Below are positions 22,165-34,249 of a stretch of DNA of 64,000 bases, piece by piece. The notes under the pieces are model-generated. The model was not told the DNA's origin, did not search any database, and saw nothing but the letters and a program-made list of their open reading frames with translations. Both the position numbers and the translations under genes were made by a program. Positions within the stretch are counted from its first letter, which is position 1; each line of letters starts with the position of its first letter. The stretch is from Bemisia tabaci (taxonomy: Eukaryota; Arthropoda; Insecta; Hemiptera; Aleyrodidae). The DNA lies in NCBI RefSeq assembly GCF_918797505.1, contig NC_092797.1, forward strand, positions 19,047,372-19,111,371, given 5' to 3'.

Positions 22165-24478
22165 ATTCTATCTATGAAAAACCAAAGTTTTCGCGGTCAA
22201 ATCAGCCATTGAATATGTCTGAATATTTCGCAAATAATTAAAACTTGGTTTCAAAAATTCTTTCCTCCATCTTCTTGGAAACGGTACCCTTTAACTTTTG
22301 AAGACGAAATCTAAGACTCAGTAAAAATTAACTATTCTTAAGCCACGTCAGCATTTATTTTTGACAAATTTGACACAAGGACACTTGGGACACAAATGGA
22401 AAACTTGAATTCGGAAGAGCACAAACCGTCGGAATTTGATGATTGTAAAGTTTTCAGCCTGTCCCGCATGATGATTCCCCAAGATGCACGTTCATGGCCC
22501 TCTGAAATTTCACATTCCATCGTGTTTAACTTTTCATTGAACCATGTGCCAATTTGAGTCGATAATAAGTATTGCTCGACATTTTGTGGAATAAAAGCTC
22601 GACTTCTTCAAGGTAGAGCCTTTTAAGGATACCTCTCGTTAACATATTCAGATAGCTGCACCTGATTCCAACAGATATCATAAAAAGGAACCTGCGATCT
22701 CATCAGCATTCGCTATTGCCAATAAAGGTTACGCTTTGCGTTTAAACCTTAACGTCGGGGTAACTCGTAAAATAATGACATAAAGAAGAATGGCAGTAAG
22801 TAAGCTTACCCCATGAAGATGCACCCTCTGGATCTGCGAGGAGCCGCATTTTAATAATCGTGCCACAACTATTACAAGTGTAAATATACTGAATCTTAAA
22901 GATGCTTTACGACCTAAATGTATGGATTACCCGTAAGAAACCCTTAAGCTACGTTCGCATCAACATTTATCGGGGTTTTTTTTTTTTGGGGGGGGGGGGG
23001 GGAGACTTGTTTTAATGAAGCAACAAAATTGAGCAGAAAAAATAATATCTGCCCTTGAAAGTAACAGTAAGTTTCGTTGGTTCCTTTCAGTTTATGATAC
23101 GGCTTTCTTAACGGCGCGGCGTCAATAATATTTCTGAATTATTTCGATCACCCACGCTTTATCTACCTTTCATCAGTTAGATAGCTTTACTATAAAAAGA
23201 ACCAGTTCCGTTGGTGGATTTTAAAAACGAAGTATCTTCCATTGATAATAATTGATTTTGCCCCTAAAAGCAGAATATCATTAGTATTTAGTATCAATAC
23301 AATGCTACAGATGTGCCGGGGGGGGGGGGTGTAAACTTAAGTAAAATATAGAAACTTATGTAAATTTTAATCAAAGAATAAGATTCTATCACTTCGTCCT
23401 TTTGATGTTGTTAATAAAAGGTTTTGTGCCAGGACCTCAACTTGGCGGACAATACGAGCTCAGAAAGCCTGCTACTGAAACTAAATTTGATGCCTTACAG
23501 TGCTTGCTCAAGCACTCAAATAAATAGAATACCTCTCCGCAGCTCAAAGGCAAAGCGTATGTAGCCGGAAACTTTCATTTTCTCGCTCATCGGTCAAATT
23601 GAAGTGAATACATGTATATTAATCCGGCGTGAACTTTTTCTTCTTTATCTTGGGGACTCCGAGGAAAGAATAAAAAAACGATACCTCCAGCTCATCATCG
23701 ACCACCCCTTCCTCCGTTTCCTTTCACTTTATCTGGCTGTCGTGGCGACTCGCCGCACTATAGTCCCGCGCCACAATTAGTCGATTTAAAAAAATGAGGT
23801 TGAATTTCAACCATCCCCAAGACAGAATGATCCCCTCAGATGAACAAAATAACAGTATTGAAAAAGAAGGAAACACTTCTAAATAAATGTTATTTTCTCC
23901 TATTTTGTGAGGTTTCTTAAATGAACCTTGTTTAGCACCGACCATGAGACTAAGTTTTTACCTTATGAGGGAATTATAAGAGAACTGGACTTCGTCATAT
24001 GAAGGGACGGTATAGAAATTATCTGTGTAAGAGCACATTATTTTTAGATGAGATTTCTCAAATATAAATATGCCCACGAATGGTGAAGACATTTTGAGAC
24101 ACTTTGTTCGATCGAGTCTTGTATTGCTCTCAAACTTTTGAAACCGAAGACGCACACTCACTCTGGCTTACATGATTTTTCACTATGTTCGGACAATTTT
24201 CCGAGAAATATATTTATTGATATGATCATATCACTACAACTAACACGGAATATTGATGCAATTCATGAAAAATTCAAATTGATATTGTTACATAGGCTAT
24301 GTTCGTCTCCTGACGCAATTTCTCTCAATTTTTTAATCGCGATTTTTTCTATTTATTTTTGGACTGTCATTTACCGAAGTTTCTTCCAGCTCGCCGGTCC
24401 GCAGGCATGATATTGTTACTCCTCTTTCGTGTGCTCCCTATGAGAAGAATGGATTTATTTAGACGAGAAAACGCAATT
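22165..24478. other. Unassigned sequence with G and T homopolymers
   Basis: A+T-rich. A run of 12 T then 15 G lies at 22976-23002, and a second G run at about 23319. No gene or repeat family recognised. Confidence 0.45.
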
Positions 24479-24614
24479 AGACTACATTTTACAATGAGGA
24501 ACTACAATTTTTGGATCATCCATAAACCGCTTATGTGCATAGGGAAACGAATGACACATGCGTTGTTCCAAAAGTGAGGCAGAAATTTTAGTTCCTAATT
24601 GCAAAATGTAGTCT
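24479..24614. mobile_element. B3: GGACTACATTTTGC-type MITE
   Basis: 136-bp copy, left end AGACTACATTTTACAATGAG, right end TAATTGCAAAATGTAGTCT. AATT is repeated exactly on both sides (24475-24478, 24615-24618). The middle carries CTTATGTGCATAGGGAAACG, shared with B5. Confidence 0.8.
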
Positions 24615-24698
24615 AATTTAGGGTGCAGTTACCTACCTTTGTCAGGTGAGCGACAAGCTGTCATGGAAAAATATATCTGTTTCACCTATCCTTTATTT

Positions 24699-24835
24699 GG
24701 ATCACATTTTGCAATTGGGAACCACAATTTCGGGCTCATTTCAAAGACAACGTATGTGCCATGCGTTTCCTAAGGTTGATAGGTGTTTCGACGGATGAGC
24801 CTGAGCTTTTAGTTCCTTATTGCAAAATGAAGTCC
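24699..24835. mobile_element. B4: GGACTACATTTTGC-type MITE
   Basis: 137-bp copy only 84 bp from B3, left end GGATCACATTTTGCAATTGG, right end TTATTGCAAAATGAAGTCC. ATTT is repeated exactly on both sides (24695-24698, 24836-24839). Independent TSDs show that B3 and B4 are separate insertions. Confidence 0.8.
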
Positions 24836-25239
24836 ATTTGATCCGTTAGAAACTTTTGTCAAGGGTGATCGAGACATTGTACTAGAGTGCGGTGCGGTGC
24901 GTGAGGGATGAACGCTGACAAAGTTCAGCTCGATGATCCATGACTCTGGGATAATCTTGTTAGGACCCAGGGGAGCCGGACCGGTGGGAGGTGAGACGAC
25001 TAGGCTGCGAGGGAGACCCCGATTCATGCAAATCATCCCTGGAGCCTCGACAAGGAGCAGACAATCATCCCACGTCAAAGACCCTCACGCGGATATTAGT
25101 CTTCCTCCGCAACACCACCAAAGTCCAACGACATCCCTGCTCTCCTAAGGAGAAACCCCGTATCGACATTACGGTGTTGCCAAATTTTCCCGATCGAATA
25201 TGTATATTTGACAAATGTTAGGAATATTTTTACTTCGAA

Positions 25240-25814
25240 GGATGGGTATTGATAAGGGGTCGTACCTGAATTACGTAATGAGGGGAGGGGGGTCGAGGAG
25301 AGCGTTGCGACATTTTGTTTTTACGTGTTAAAGGATAGGAACCTACGTCACAAAAGCGTTACAAGGGAGGGGGGGTCAAAAATGCCGGAAAAGTGAGTTA
25401 TGTAATTTAGGGACTAAGGGCTGTTTTCGGGCCAACTCCGAATTTCCTCAACTCTACGATTTTTAGCTTATTGAAGATGTACGGAGGGTTTACATAGTTT
25501 ACCGAAAACATCACGATTAGGTCATTCTTGGTCTCTTTTCAGGTCTAACTCTGACCTAAATACAGGTCTGAAAGCTGGTTTTGTTATAAAATGCGAGTTT
25601 TGCGGATTTTTGGTCGAATGTCAAAAAATCTGCATTTTTCGTTGAAATTGAGAACCTTGATTATAGGACAGTACTAGATCCAAAAGGGACCAAAAATGAC
25701 CAAGTTTTGAAGCATTCTGTTAAAATTAGAACTTTAGTGAGCAAAAAAACGTAAAGTTGAGGAAACTTAACTGGGAATTAAGGGTCCAAAAACAGCCCCT
25801 ATCGATACCCATCC
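25240..25814. mobile_element. E: long inverted-repeat element inside D1
   Basis: The left end GGATGGGTATTGATAAGGGG is inverted at the right as CCCCTATCGATACCCATCC. The terminal repeat continues, because GGGCTGTTTTCGG at about 25418 and TTTCCTCAACTCTACGATTT face AAACGTAAAGTTGAGGAAAC and CCAAAAACAGCCCC on the right. On the left this continuity is broken by insert P (25259-25414); without it E is about 413 bp with terminal repeats of roughly 80 bp. No target duplication could be identified. Confidence 0.65.
25259..25414. mobile_element. P: short G-run element inside E
   Basis: TAAGGG occurs immediately before (25253-25258) and after (25415-25420), like a 6-bp target duplication, and breaks the terminal repeat of E. 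The content is GAATTACGTAATGAGGGGAG, AAAAGCGTTACAAGGGAGGG and GAGTTATGTAATTTAGGG. The layout (GTTACGTAAT words around GGGAGGGGGG runs) reminds me of short repeats in other insect genomes. That is memory, not a search. Confidence 0.45.
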
Positions 25815-25954
25815 AGATACTTAGCAGATTAAATAGGGCATAAAATTGAGAAAATTCTGCAACACACATTTAAGTGTTCCTAAAAATGTGTCATTTAGAG
25901 GAAATTTGGCAACGTTGGAGGGCTCATACGAGGTTTTTCCTTGGCACAATCCAG

Positions 25955-28900
25955 TAGGACCGGCTCCGACCTCATTAGCTCATCAATATTCATTTTCCAC
26001 CGCACTAGATAAACAAGTGCCGTCAACCGGTGAATTTTTCGACCAAGTCCTTTAAAACCGAATCAGCGGCATCTGTTGCCCGGGTTGTGAAATTAAATTT
26101 TTTCAGTGTCATTACCTCGGTTTTAAACTCGGGTGTCGTTTGTTGACAGGTCACTTGTTTAAGCGTTACCCCTTGGAGGGTGAGCTCGGAAGGGTGTTAA
26201 TCTGTGGACGATCTCTCGTGACATCTTAATGAATTGGTCCGATCTTCGAGCGTTGAACTAATCTGTTTCTAATGTTGCGTTTCGTTTAAGTTGCCTCGCT
26301 GTGCATCTTGCATGTGTGTCTGTTGGAAATTTGCTTGGTCATCCTCAGAATAATGATGGCGTTTAGGCGCAGATAGGGTTGATCTTGAGTTATTGACTGG
26401 CTGCTGTCAAAGTGAGGTGAAGAAAGGAAAAAAACAAATTAAAGATGACGTAGGGTAGATTCGTTGTACGGAACTATACGGATTTGTTCAAGTTTACATA
26501 CGATTTTACTAGAATTTTTAATAAACGCGGTGCATTTTTATTTTATTTCCCCCAGTTTTGGAAATAGCAGTCACGATAGAGAATTTGCACTCAATTCTTT
26601 AATTGCTTCATCTGAGAGTGCTTAAAGAACTGATTTCGCAGTATTCTTTATAATCTTTTTCTGACATTGGGGAAACAAAACAGATTTAAAAGTTAAAGAT
26701 TCCCCGCAAAGTGACGTCATCTGGAGGCTTTTCCCATTAAAAAATATATTTTAGCACATTCGATCATTTTGTTACATCTCCTCCGATGCTTGTCCGAGTT
26801 ATGAACCAAGGGTATCCTCGTATTTAGTTCACTCATCAGTTTCAACTTAAGTACGAAATTCATTAAATTTCAAACAACTGCGAATTCTCCATTCTCTTAG
26901 TACATTTGGAAGACTTTGAAGTCTCTTATAACTAACATACGATCGTTTAAGATTAAATCTCCGATAATTAAAATGGAGCATATTAAATTCAAATAAAAAA
27001 CTCTAACAAACCCAGCAGAATTAAAATGTAGAATACATAGTAACTACTAAAGTATGAACATTACCGATGAAAAGGAGAGGTGGTGTAAAAAACAAACCAG
27101 AAAGGTATTGAAGGGACGACCCTAGGTGAATCACTGTATACGGAAGGGAATGGAGGGTGGCACAGGAAAATTGATATCGCCTGAAATCGGAGGAAAAAAA
27201 CGCACTTATGGTGGACAATCGAAGCATAAAATGATATTCTCTCTTATTTAACACTTCTAAATAAATAATACTTATCGTATTACTTGGATACAAAAAAACC
27301 AGAGAGAAAAAAAACACCCTTGTAATCAGGGTGGCTCAGGGGTGAGGGTATATTTTCAAGCCCTACTGGATTCCATAATTTGCCAGTAATTTTCAACAAC
27401 CATGTTACCGGGGGTTTTTTGATTCTTCCCCGGACAATATATGCAGCTTTTTTATTTACTTTTTGGCAGCCGTTCACGTCGTCCCTTCTCCCTCACCATC
27501 ACAAAATGTGCCCCTTCTCGCATCTCGCTGAACTGTGAACCTCCGCACGGTAATTTGAATATTGGAATCGTTCTATCAACTTTCCTCCGCTATTTTTATT
27601 GGTTTACTGGGTTTTTTTCTCGCCGGTCAATCTCGCAGATTCGTGGCTTCCATCTGATATGCAAATAAATCAATGAGATGCATGAAAAAAACCTCTCCTC
27701 GGTGTCGCACTTAATTCGACCCCTGGTTTCAATAAAGCAGCGAGATTGCATCTTTATTAGCAGTTGCTCGTGAAATTGATATGGTTTCTTTGTTGGAATA
27801 ATAATCGTCTTCCGTTGAAAGTTCTCGATCAGGGAGGGTCGGAGCTCAAAATATCATAATTTAATTTACAGGAATCACCAATGGATTTTACTGGGATATG
27901 ACTTATGAATTAGAGCCTCAAGAGCGTCGTTGTTTTTTACGCTCAAAAAACTACAGTGGTTAATATTGTGATTAATATTTTTCATCATTGCAAAAATCAG
28001 TACATCGTAATATTATATCCGAATCTTTAACTTTATTATTGTCATTAAGCTGGGCAAAATTTTGTAAAAAGGAAATAATTAATTTTTACCGCTTATCTAC
28101 AAATGCGTAGTTTTGCATGGTAAAATTATGGGTACATCCGGTTTTTTTCTTTTTTCTTCAATCGATCAATAAAAGTATGTTGTCATTTTTTCGTATTTCC
28201 GGATATGAGTTCGCAATTTTGGGCTTTCAGTTCTGCAGATTCCGGATTCTGAAATCCCACAGATACTGGTCTTCGAAGTTATGGGCTGAAAACCCTGCCC
28301 GTTGCAAAATTCAGACCTTCACACCCATCTTCTCAAATTATAGAAGAATATGGACGCAAATGATTCTATGACAATCACAATTCATACACATTGGTAACGT
28401 GAGTATGTGCTCGTATTATTCATGTTTTCAATTGATATCTCTCTCGCTTACGTCGCGGACCATTCAGACCGACGCGACGTAACCTTAAAAATGTGTCAAA
28501 ACACCACCCGGAAAAATATTCGTAAGCGTGTTACCTTCAAAGCGAAGTTCGATAGGTCCTTTGACGGGTCCAATCATTACCGACTCTGTGTTGGTGATTA
28601 TTTTTTCCGGTGTACCTTTCCATATGTGGCGCCCCCTCCCCTCTGCGCTCATTTTCACTTAAAAGAGGACGAAACAGGGAAGAGATTCACCGGTCCAGGA
28701 TCAGATTTCCTACAGTCATTTTTCCAGGGGAGGGCGCCGGGGACGATCCGGCTCGAGACACCATCCCTATGAATATCATGGTTGCCAAATTTAGTGGTTT
28801 TGCACGTCATTATTGTAGACAAATTCTCGGGAGGTAAAAATTAGCAACGAAAGAATACAATTTTGAATAACATTTCCTTTCGAAGACTCGATTTGTCGAC

Positions 28901-30331
28901 AAACAGAGCCGTTTAAATACGTCAGTCCTGAGCTTTAGAGGCGAGGCATAAAATGCCCCGTCACTGTGAATGTAATCTTGCGTAGTTGCGTGCGTGTTCT
29001 CTGTAAGGGTTAGTTCAGAATTTAAGATTCAAAGAGGCTAGAACATTTTTAAAAATTGATACTTTTGAAAACCCTCTCATTTACGTTTGTAGAAAAATGG
29101 AAGGAATCAAACAAAAACAAGTTTTCGTAAAAAAACCCCACAAGAACCTGAGAAAAGGTAATTGTTGTGTGAAAAAAACTGACCTATGGAAAACTTAATT
29201 TAAATTTTTGGTAAGAAAATCAGTTGATAGCTAATTTAATGGTACTACGCCTGTATCTTTACTTCCTCAAAAGCTCCCTCCAACCAAACTAGTCATTAGA
29301 AATATAAGTTCTTGGTCTCGTCTTGCTCGTGATGACATACAAGACAAAAATGAGCCCAAAAATCGAAATTCTAAAAAATGTTTCGAAAATCAATGCCCGA
29401 TTCCCTGTCATTCAAACTGGCATCCCAGCCACGAGGGGCCCTAATCAATCTCCAGATGCAATTCGATACCGAACTAACCGCGTCAAAGTCCTTCTGTCAA
29501 CACACAATTGCGATTGTTCCAACAGATCAATAATTGCATTACCTTTGACTGGTAACATCCGAGGGCAAAAATCTTTGGTTAAATCAGTAAAAAAGCGGAC
29601 AAACCAAGCCCCTTTTTTTCCGCGCGCGCGACGTTTTTTTATCCCATCTGCGAATCGAGCCCCAACTCCGGTGATTAAATCTAGATTTTGCATCGCTCTA
29701 ATCCTGTTTATCCATTATTTCTGTTAAAATATTTATCTTAGTTTCCGAATTTTGGCCCATTTTCGATGAAAGATATCGATTACAAAATATACGGAAGCCA
29801 TGATCGATCACGGGATTCAGCTATTCAATCGAGAGAATCACCCCTCGATGAATGCTGCCACCTTTAATTATCAATTTCATGGTAGTTTGGGATGTGACAC
29901 ATTTTTCAATGTGTACTAGGTATCATAACTATAGTAAGTCTAAATTTTCAATCGCCATCAAACTTACTCTGGGTGCACGATGGGTGTAAAAATAGCCGTA
30001 CTACTTACGGTAAAAATATTTACATGAAAATATTCATGATTAGATTTAATGGTACAGTAAAACTGTCCTAAGAAATATTTCCACTAGCGAACCTGATCTT
30101 GGAGATCACTTTAAAACTACGCAGTCAATTTCCCTTTGATATGTTTTGTCCTCCTTAAAAGCCATCTTATCAATTTAAATCCATTTGATTGCTGGTTTTG
30201 ATTCATTTGAATCCTGTAATCGCAACCAACATTTCTAGTCAATGTTTGACATAAAATTGGTACTAAAAAAACTGTAAATTGGACATTTTTACATTACTCA
30301 TGGAAAATATTGGGTGACCCAATATGGTATA
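25955..30331. other. 4.4 kb with no recognised gene or repeat
   Basis: Mixed A+T-rich sequence. The longest forward frames (28407-28772, 121 codons; 29323-29727, 134 codons) show no domain I recognise, and the second has an antiparallel partner. A POU octamer ATGCAAAT lies at 27659-27666, close to ATGCATG. At 28767-28785, TGAATATCATGGTTGCCAAA faintly resembles a D-family fragment. Confidence 0.4.
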
Positions 30332-30549
30332 CCCTGGAAAATAAAGTTTCGGGCTATATAGACATATCGTGTGTTCCGGGCTCAGAGGCTGAAAGTTCCG
30401 GGTGCTGGAGCCGTAGCTTAGATTGCTCCGATTGCTACGCCCGGAACTTTCGGCCTCACGGTAACGGCCCTCACTGAGCCCGGAACGCGGACGGTATGTA
30501 AATATAGCCCGTAAGTACAGCTTCCACGGCTGGAGTTTTTTTTTCAGTG
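30332..30549. mobile_element. J1: palindromic MITE with CACTG-like termini
   Basis: About 218 bp. The left CCCTGGAAAATAAAG is matched by the right CTTTTTTTTTCAGTG in degenerate form. GTTCCGGGCTCAG and GAAAGTTCCGGGTGC on the left face GCCCGGAACTTTCGGC and CTGAGCCCGGAAC on the right; GGCTATATAGACAT faces ATGTAAATATAGCC. It shares these words and their order with J2. The flanks TA and CA do not match cleanly. Confidence 0.7.
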
Positions 30550-31405
30550 CAACCATAAGTCTACTTAATTTTGGACATTCCATAGACTTTTGGATGAACG
30601 TATACTCAAAGTTCATACATATGGCATCACCATGTAAATCACCTACCGGGTTCTGCAAGGAATGTTAATGAGGAAACTAGGTTCGCCTTAGTTTTCACCC
30701 TGTCCGGTGCCCTATTTATAGTGCCCACCGACAAAAGTGAGCATTGATTTAAACAAGGAGCATCCCAAAGTCCGGAAAGAATATTATTACAGAGACGGAA
30801 TCCCTAAACGTCGGGATGAAATGCGATTCGAAACGGCGACGCGAATCTGAATGCAAAAGCGCAGTCGGGGCCCAAAGTTACGAGCTCGGTAAACGGCGGA
30901 CGCCTAACCGCAACAATGGCACTGCTGACCGACTTGGGTGGAACCAGCTGTTGTGGAAATTAGTGACGTAGATAAAATCCTTGATTTAGGGAGTGTGTTA
31001 ATTTTTATAATCCACGGAAACCTGCGATATTTGGAGAGGGCCCAAAAAAGTCAAGGAGCGCCGCAGGAGAAGGGGAGACACCGTGCACCTTCCACCCTGC
31101 TTTTCAAAAACCGCATATCCGCACACCCTATAACACGTATTTACGCTGTTTTTCTTTACGGCGGTCTTCCCTTCTCCCCTTACACTCTTCACGTGTCAAT
31201 TTCTCTTCTGCATACGAATCAATCGGTGGTGTATTTCAATGGATGACCCTCGCCGTCTATAAGAATGCTAATGCTATGAGTTCTATCTGGAAATCGACTT
31301 GTTAGGTTTTAGCATCAAGCGAATTGTATTCGGCGCGTATTGTTACAGATTTCGAGGGTGTTTCCGGCAGTGACCTATCTTCCGATTGACCCTCCACGAC
31401 GCAAC
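30550..31405. other. Unassigned sequence
   Basis: No gene recognised. A 102-codon forward frame (30938-31246) and a 64-codon reverse frame inside it resemble nothing I know. Confidence 0.45.
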
Positions 31406-31645
31406 GCCGCACAATAGATCGAGTTATGAGAGAAGTCAGACAAAATGTGGAATCTTTAAAAGCTTATAGCTGCGTCAATACACAACGTTAAGGTTTCAAA
31501 AGTGGCCTCCTTGGTTGTATCATATAATTTTCTTTCAAATGCAACCCTTGAAATTTGAAATTAGACGAAATAAACCCTAAAATTCACAGTTTTTATCCGA
31601 AAATTTTTATCAGACCTTTTCGATTGACTCGACCCACTGTGCGGC
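31406..31645. mobile_element. H2: MITE with GCACAGTGGATCGAG termini
   Basis: 240-bp copy in the same orientation as H1. Left GCCGCACAATAGATCGAG, right CGATTGACTCGACCCACTGT then GCGGC. The interior keeps AAAGCTTATAGCTGCGT, AAGGTTTCAAAAGTGGCC and AAATTAGACGAAATAAACCC in the same order as H1. No nested insert. Confidence 0.75.
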
Positions 31646-32030
31646 ACCGATAGGTAAGAGCTCTCCACCGCGATAGTAATTTACAACCGGGATCGATAAC
31701 TGTTATGACCGCGTCGCCCGGTGGGGTCCGCCGGAGATGGGTTTTGTTCTAGCTTACACGCATTTTAATATTTAAATTTTCGGGTAAAATAAAGGACACT
31801 CGATGCCCCGCGCCGCGGACAATCGACGCAGATGCAGATGTTTTGATTTGCGTCCGTCGCTGTCCGGAATCGCACGCGACTCGCGTTTTTATTCGCGTTT
31901 TTATTGGCGTTTTACGGTGAAACTCCGCGGATGCGGTTTCCATCTGGTGGCTGATGAGTCTGTGACACGCTCGACGTTTCGGAGGGACCCGACTCGTGGA
32001 GCGTGAATAAGTAAACACGCGGTGTGCAGG
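31646..32030. other. G+C-rich block with a CGCGTTTTTATT tandem repeat
   Basis: CpG-rich. At 31882-31912 the unit CGCGTTTTTATT is repeated about 2.5 times (TCGCGTTTTTATTCGCGTTT, TTATTGGCGTTTTACGG). The words TTTTTATT and GTTTTAC resemble posterior Hox/Caudal cores, so a regulatory role is possible but not shown. Antiparallel frames at 31749-32036 are not recognised. Confidence 0.3.
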
Positions 32031-32062
32031 ACGCACAGTGGATCGAGTAAATTAGAGAGGTT

Positions 32063-32232
32063 TACTAGAAAAAAAAAACCACATTGGATCTAGAGTCCAG
32101 ACTCCTGAAAACATTAACAAGAAAAAGGACTCTTGATTCAATGAGATTTAAGCTTAAATCGAAAGGAAATTCGCTCAAACTAAGAGGCTTGGTTCTTGAT
32201 TTAAGCTTAAATCTGATTGAATCAAGAGTATT

Positions 32233-32268
<36 letters not shown>

Positions 32269-32321
32269 TGTCGATATTTTTAAGAGTCTGGACTCTAGAT
32301 CCAATGTGTTTTTTTCCAGTG
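32063..32321. mobile_element. A5: CACTGG palindromic MITE with expanded T run, inside H3
   Basis: 259 bp, longer than other A copies (224-236) because of a run of 34 T at 32234-32267. The left end is TACTAGAAAAA, the right TTTTTCCAGTG. TT is repeated on both sides (32061-32062, 32322-32323). Its 145-codon frame is a by-product of the palindrome and T run. Confidence 0.8.
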
Positions 32322-32365
32322 TTGGACAAGAAATTTTTTACTACAACTGCAAATTTTTATGTTTA

Positions 32366-32607
32366 ATCCTCTATGGTATAGCGTTTATTAGTAACAACGT
32401 TTTTCGAGGGTTTTTCGAAATTGAATCTTTTTTCAGTGGCACAATTTTGCAAATTTTCGTTAGTTTCCATTTTTTTCGAATAACTAATTCCCAAAAATTT
32501 AAAATGTTGATAAATATTTGATACTCTGTGATTTTTATGCAAACTACAGTATAGAGCAGTATCCCTCAAAATCTGAGATCTAAAATGAATTCACACCATA
32601 CAGGGAT
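32366..32607. mobile_element. N: probable short element inside H3
   Basis: 242 bp that interrupt H3 between CTGCAAATTTTTATGTTTA and TTTGTCACATTTTAATTTTT. The ends are loosely inverted: ATCCTCTATGGTATAG on the left against CACCATACAGGGAT on the right. Seen only once here. The call rests mostly on the fact that its removal restores H3 to normal length and word order. Confidence 0.5.
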
Positions 32608-32774
32608 AATTTGTCACATTTTAATTTTTGAGGGCTGCCTCTAAAAGAAAATTTACGAGGAAATCCACGGGACCACTTTCAAGACCTCAGAATTTTATAA
32701 TAACGGAGTTATGAGGTTTTATAGTTTCCAAATTTTGTCCGACCTCTCCTATTGACTAGATCTACTGTGTGGCG

Positions 32775-33436
32775 CTCTGCCGTGTTTTAATTTTATTCGT
32801 CGGCTGTAATTGCCGCAATCATAAACTAGCCGTTCATGGCTTGTGTCTGCGCTCGTTTTGTTTGGCCGCCGCGCCGCGCGATGCGGAACTCCGAATTTTT
32901 TATTGCTCGCCGGGAAAAAGGCGCCAAAGGTTAATCTGCGTTAAATCAGCCGCTTTTCTCTCTCATTGTCAAATCGAGCGGAAAAATTCCCTCCTGTTGT
33001 CTGCTGAAAATGTAACTCTAGTATGCTCATCAACTATTTTTGGGTTTTAATGACGAGTTACGTGTAACTATTTCGCCTTCATCTGAGTAGGTATGCAATA
33101 AGCGTTCCTCGAGGTTGAAATAGTGGTATCAAAGCCCCGTTGCTTATCGCAGTCTCTTTCCGATCGTTCAAAGTTTGGTAAAATAATTGCAAAACGATGG
33201 CTATGGAACGATACCGCCTATCTGCGAATTGACAATTTTATAGGTTGAAGTAAAAACTTCGCAATTTTTGTAATTTTAAGGTTAGATTAGCAATTTTTTT
33301 GTACATTACAGCATCATTACAGCGCTACCTTACAGAATTGGAAAAAGTAAAATCTTCAGCTTGCGGGTATTTCATACTGTAGAGCTCAGAGGAGTCGCCA
33401 ACACTCTTTTGCCAAAATTGTTAGTTAGGCGGTATT
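32775..33436. other. Unassigned sequence
   Basis: G+C-rich to about 33000, then A+T-rich. A 93-codon forward frame (32769-33050) begins at the edge of H3 and has no recognised family. Confidence 0.4.
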
Positions 33437-33690
33437 CGACGGTGAAACTACCAAACCACGTATCTCGTTTGCGGTGTTTAAAAATCTACGCTCACATTTT
33501 ATTTTTTTTTAAGTAGACCAAATCAATATCATTCCTTGAAATTTTCACAGAATTTTCTCCGCACGAAAAGGAAAAATCACAGAAATGTTTAAGACTGGAC
33601 GTTAAGTAGTTTTTCATTTAAAAAATAAAGTATGACAGGAAGTCTGCGACGTCGCAAACCGAGATACGTGGTTTGGTAGTTTCATCGTCG
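33437..33690. mobile_element. F2: CGACGGTGAAACTACC-family MITE
   Basis: 254 bp. The left end CGACGGTGAAACTACCAAAC is inverted at the right as GTTTGGTAGTTTCATCGTCG. TATT is repeated exactly on both sides (33433-33436, 33691-33694); because TATT is not a palindrome, this is a real duplication and not part of the inverted repeat. Inner words CGTATCTCGTTTGCGGTG and CTGCGACGTCGCAAACCGAG are shared with F4. Confidence 0.85.
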
Positions 33691-34249
33691 TATTGTTCCT
33701 TAGCCCTTGAAAAATTAAATTTTATTGCAAACTTATAGTGGCCATGTAGTAAAACTTTAGCTTTATCTTTCAATGCACCTCTCGTGAGCATGTAGAGTGT
33801 AGCAGCGCGTTTTGACTTGATTGATTTAGATTTTGAGAAATTAACCCCCGTGTGAACAAAAAAGATCCTAAAAAATTGTCAAGGAAAATTCAAAGAATTT
33901 TGCGTACGGAGCGAAGCATTTCTGACACTTTTTTGGGGGTTCCAGCACGGCACACGACACACGAACAACCAATTCGCGAATGTGCTTCCTTATACGTACA
34001 ACACTCAGAAATAAATCAATGATTCACGTTGACCGCATTGGCACCATAGAGCATTATATCAATGCTCAACCGACAGTAATCTCATTTATAGGACCCGCGG
34101 GACCTTTCGAATCGAAAAAGCAAGCGGAAAAAGTGAGGCGCCGAAATTTATGCCTCACGGCATCCCGTTGCCTCAAGTGCCTTTCAATTATACCTACCAC
34201 TTGGGCACCTCCATTGCGGATGACCGCTCCTTGTTTGCAAACGCAACAC
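33691..34249. other. Unassigned sequence
   Basis: No gene recognised. The longest frame in the window (33980-34576, 198 codons) starts here but runs straight through the C4 element and shows no known domain, so it is not called. Confidence 0.45.

Larger units (their letters stand above)
25137..25954. mobile_element. D1: CTGCCGTGCTAAGG-family MITE, interrupted by E
   Basis: The left half (25137 to about 25239) has TCCTAAGGAGAAACCCCGTA and GTTGCCAAATTTTCCCGATC. The right half (about 25815-25954) has AATTTGGCAACGTTGGAGGG, CTCATACGAGGTTTTTCCTTGG and a terminal CCAG. The total is 818 bp; removing E (575 bp) leaves 243 bp, close to the 253-254 bp of intact D2-D5. The outer tetranucleotides ATCC and TAGG do not match. 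A 69-codon frame (25846-26055) overlaps the right half and is not a gene. Confidence 0.7.
32031..32774. mobile_element. H3: H-family MITE split by A5 and N
   Basis: The left piece (32031-32062) has CGCACAGTGGATCGAGTAAA. A middle piece (32324-32365) has CTACAACTGCAAATTTTTATG. The right piece (32608-32774) has TTTGTCACATTTTAATTTTTGAG, ATAACGGAGTTATGAGG and TTTTGTCCGACCTCTCC. It is in the opposite orientation to H1. Total 744 bp; subtracting A5 plus its TSD (261) and N (242) gives 241 bp, the size of H1 and H2. Two later insertions have therefore hit one older element. Confidence 0.75.

Noticed and set aside
28407..28772. 121-codon forward frame
   Set aside because: No domain recognised, and a second forward frame overlaps it.
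28767..28790. Possible D-family fragment
   Set aside because: Only about 20 bp resemble the D word, and there is no second arm or duplication.
29323..29727. 134-codon forward frame
   Set aside because: No domain recognised and an 82-codon antiparallel frame overlaps it. Chance frame or decayed sequence; not enough to call a gene.
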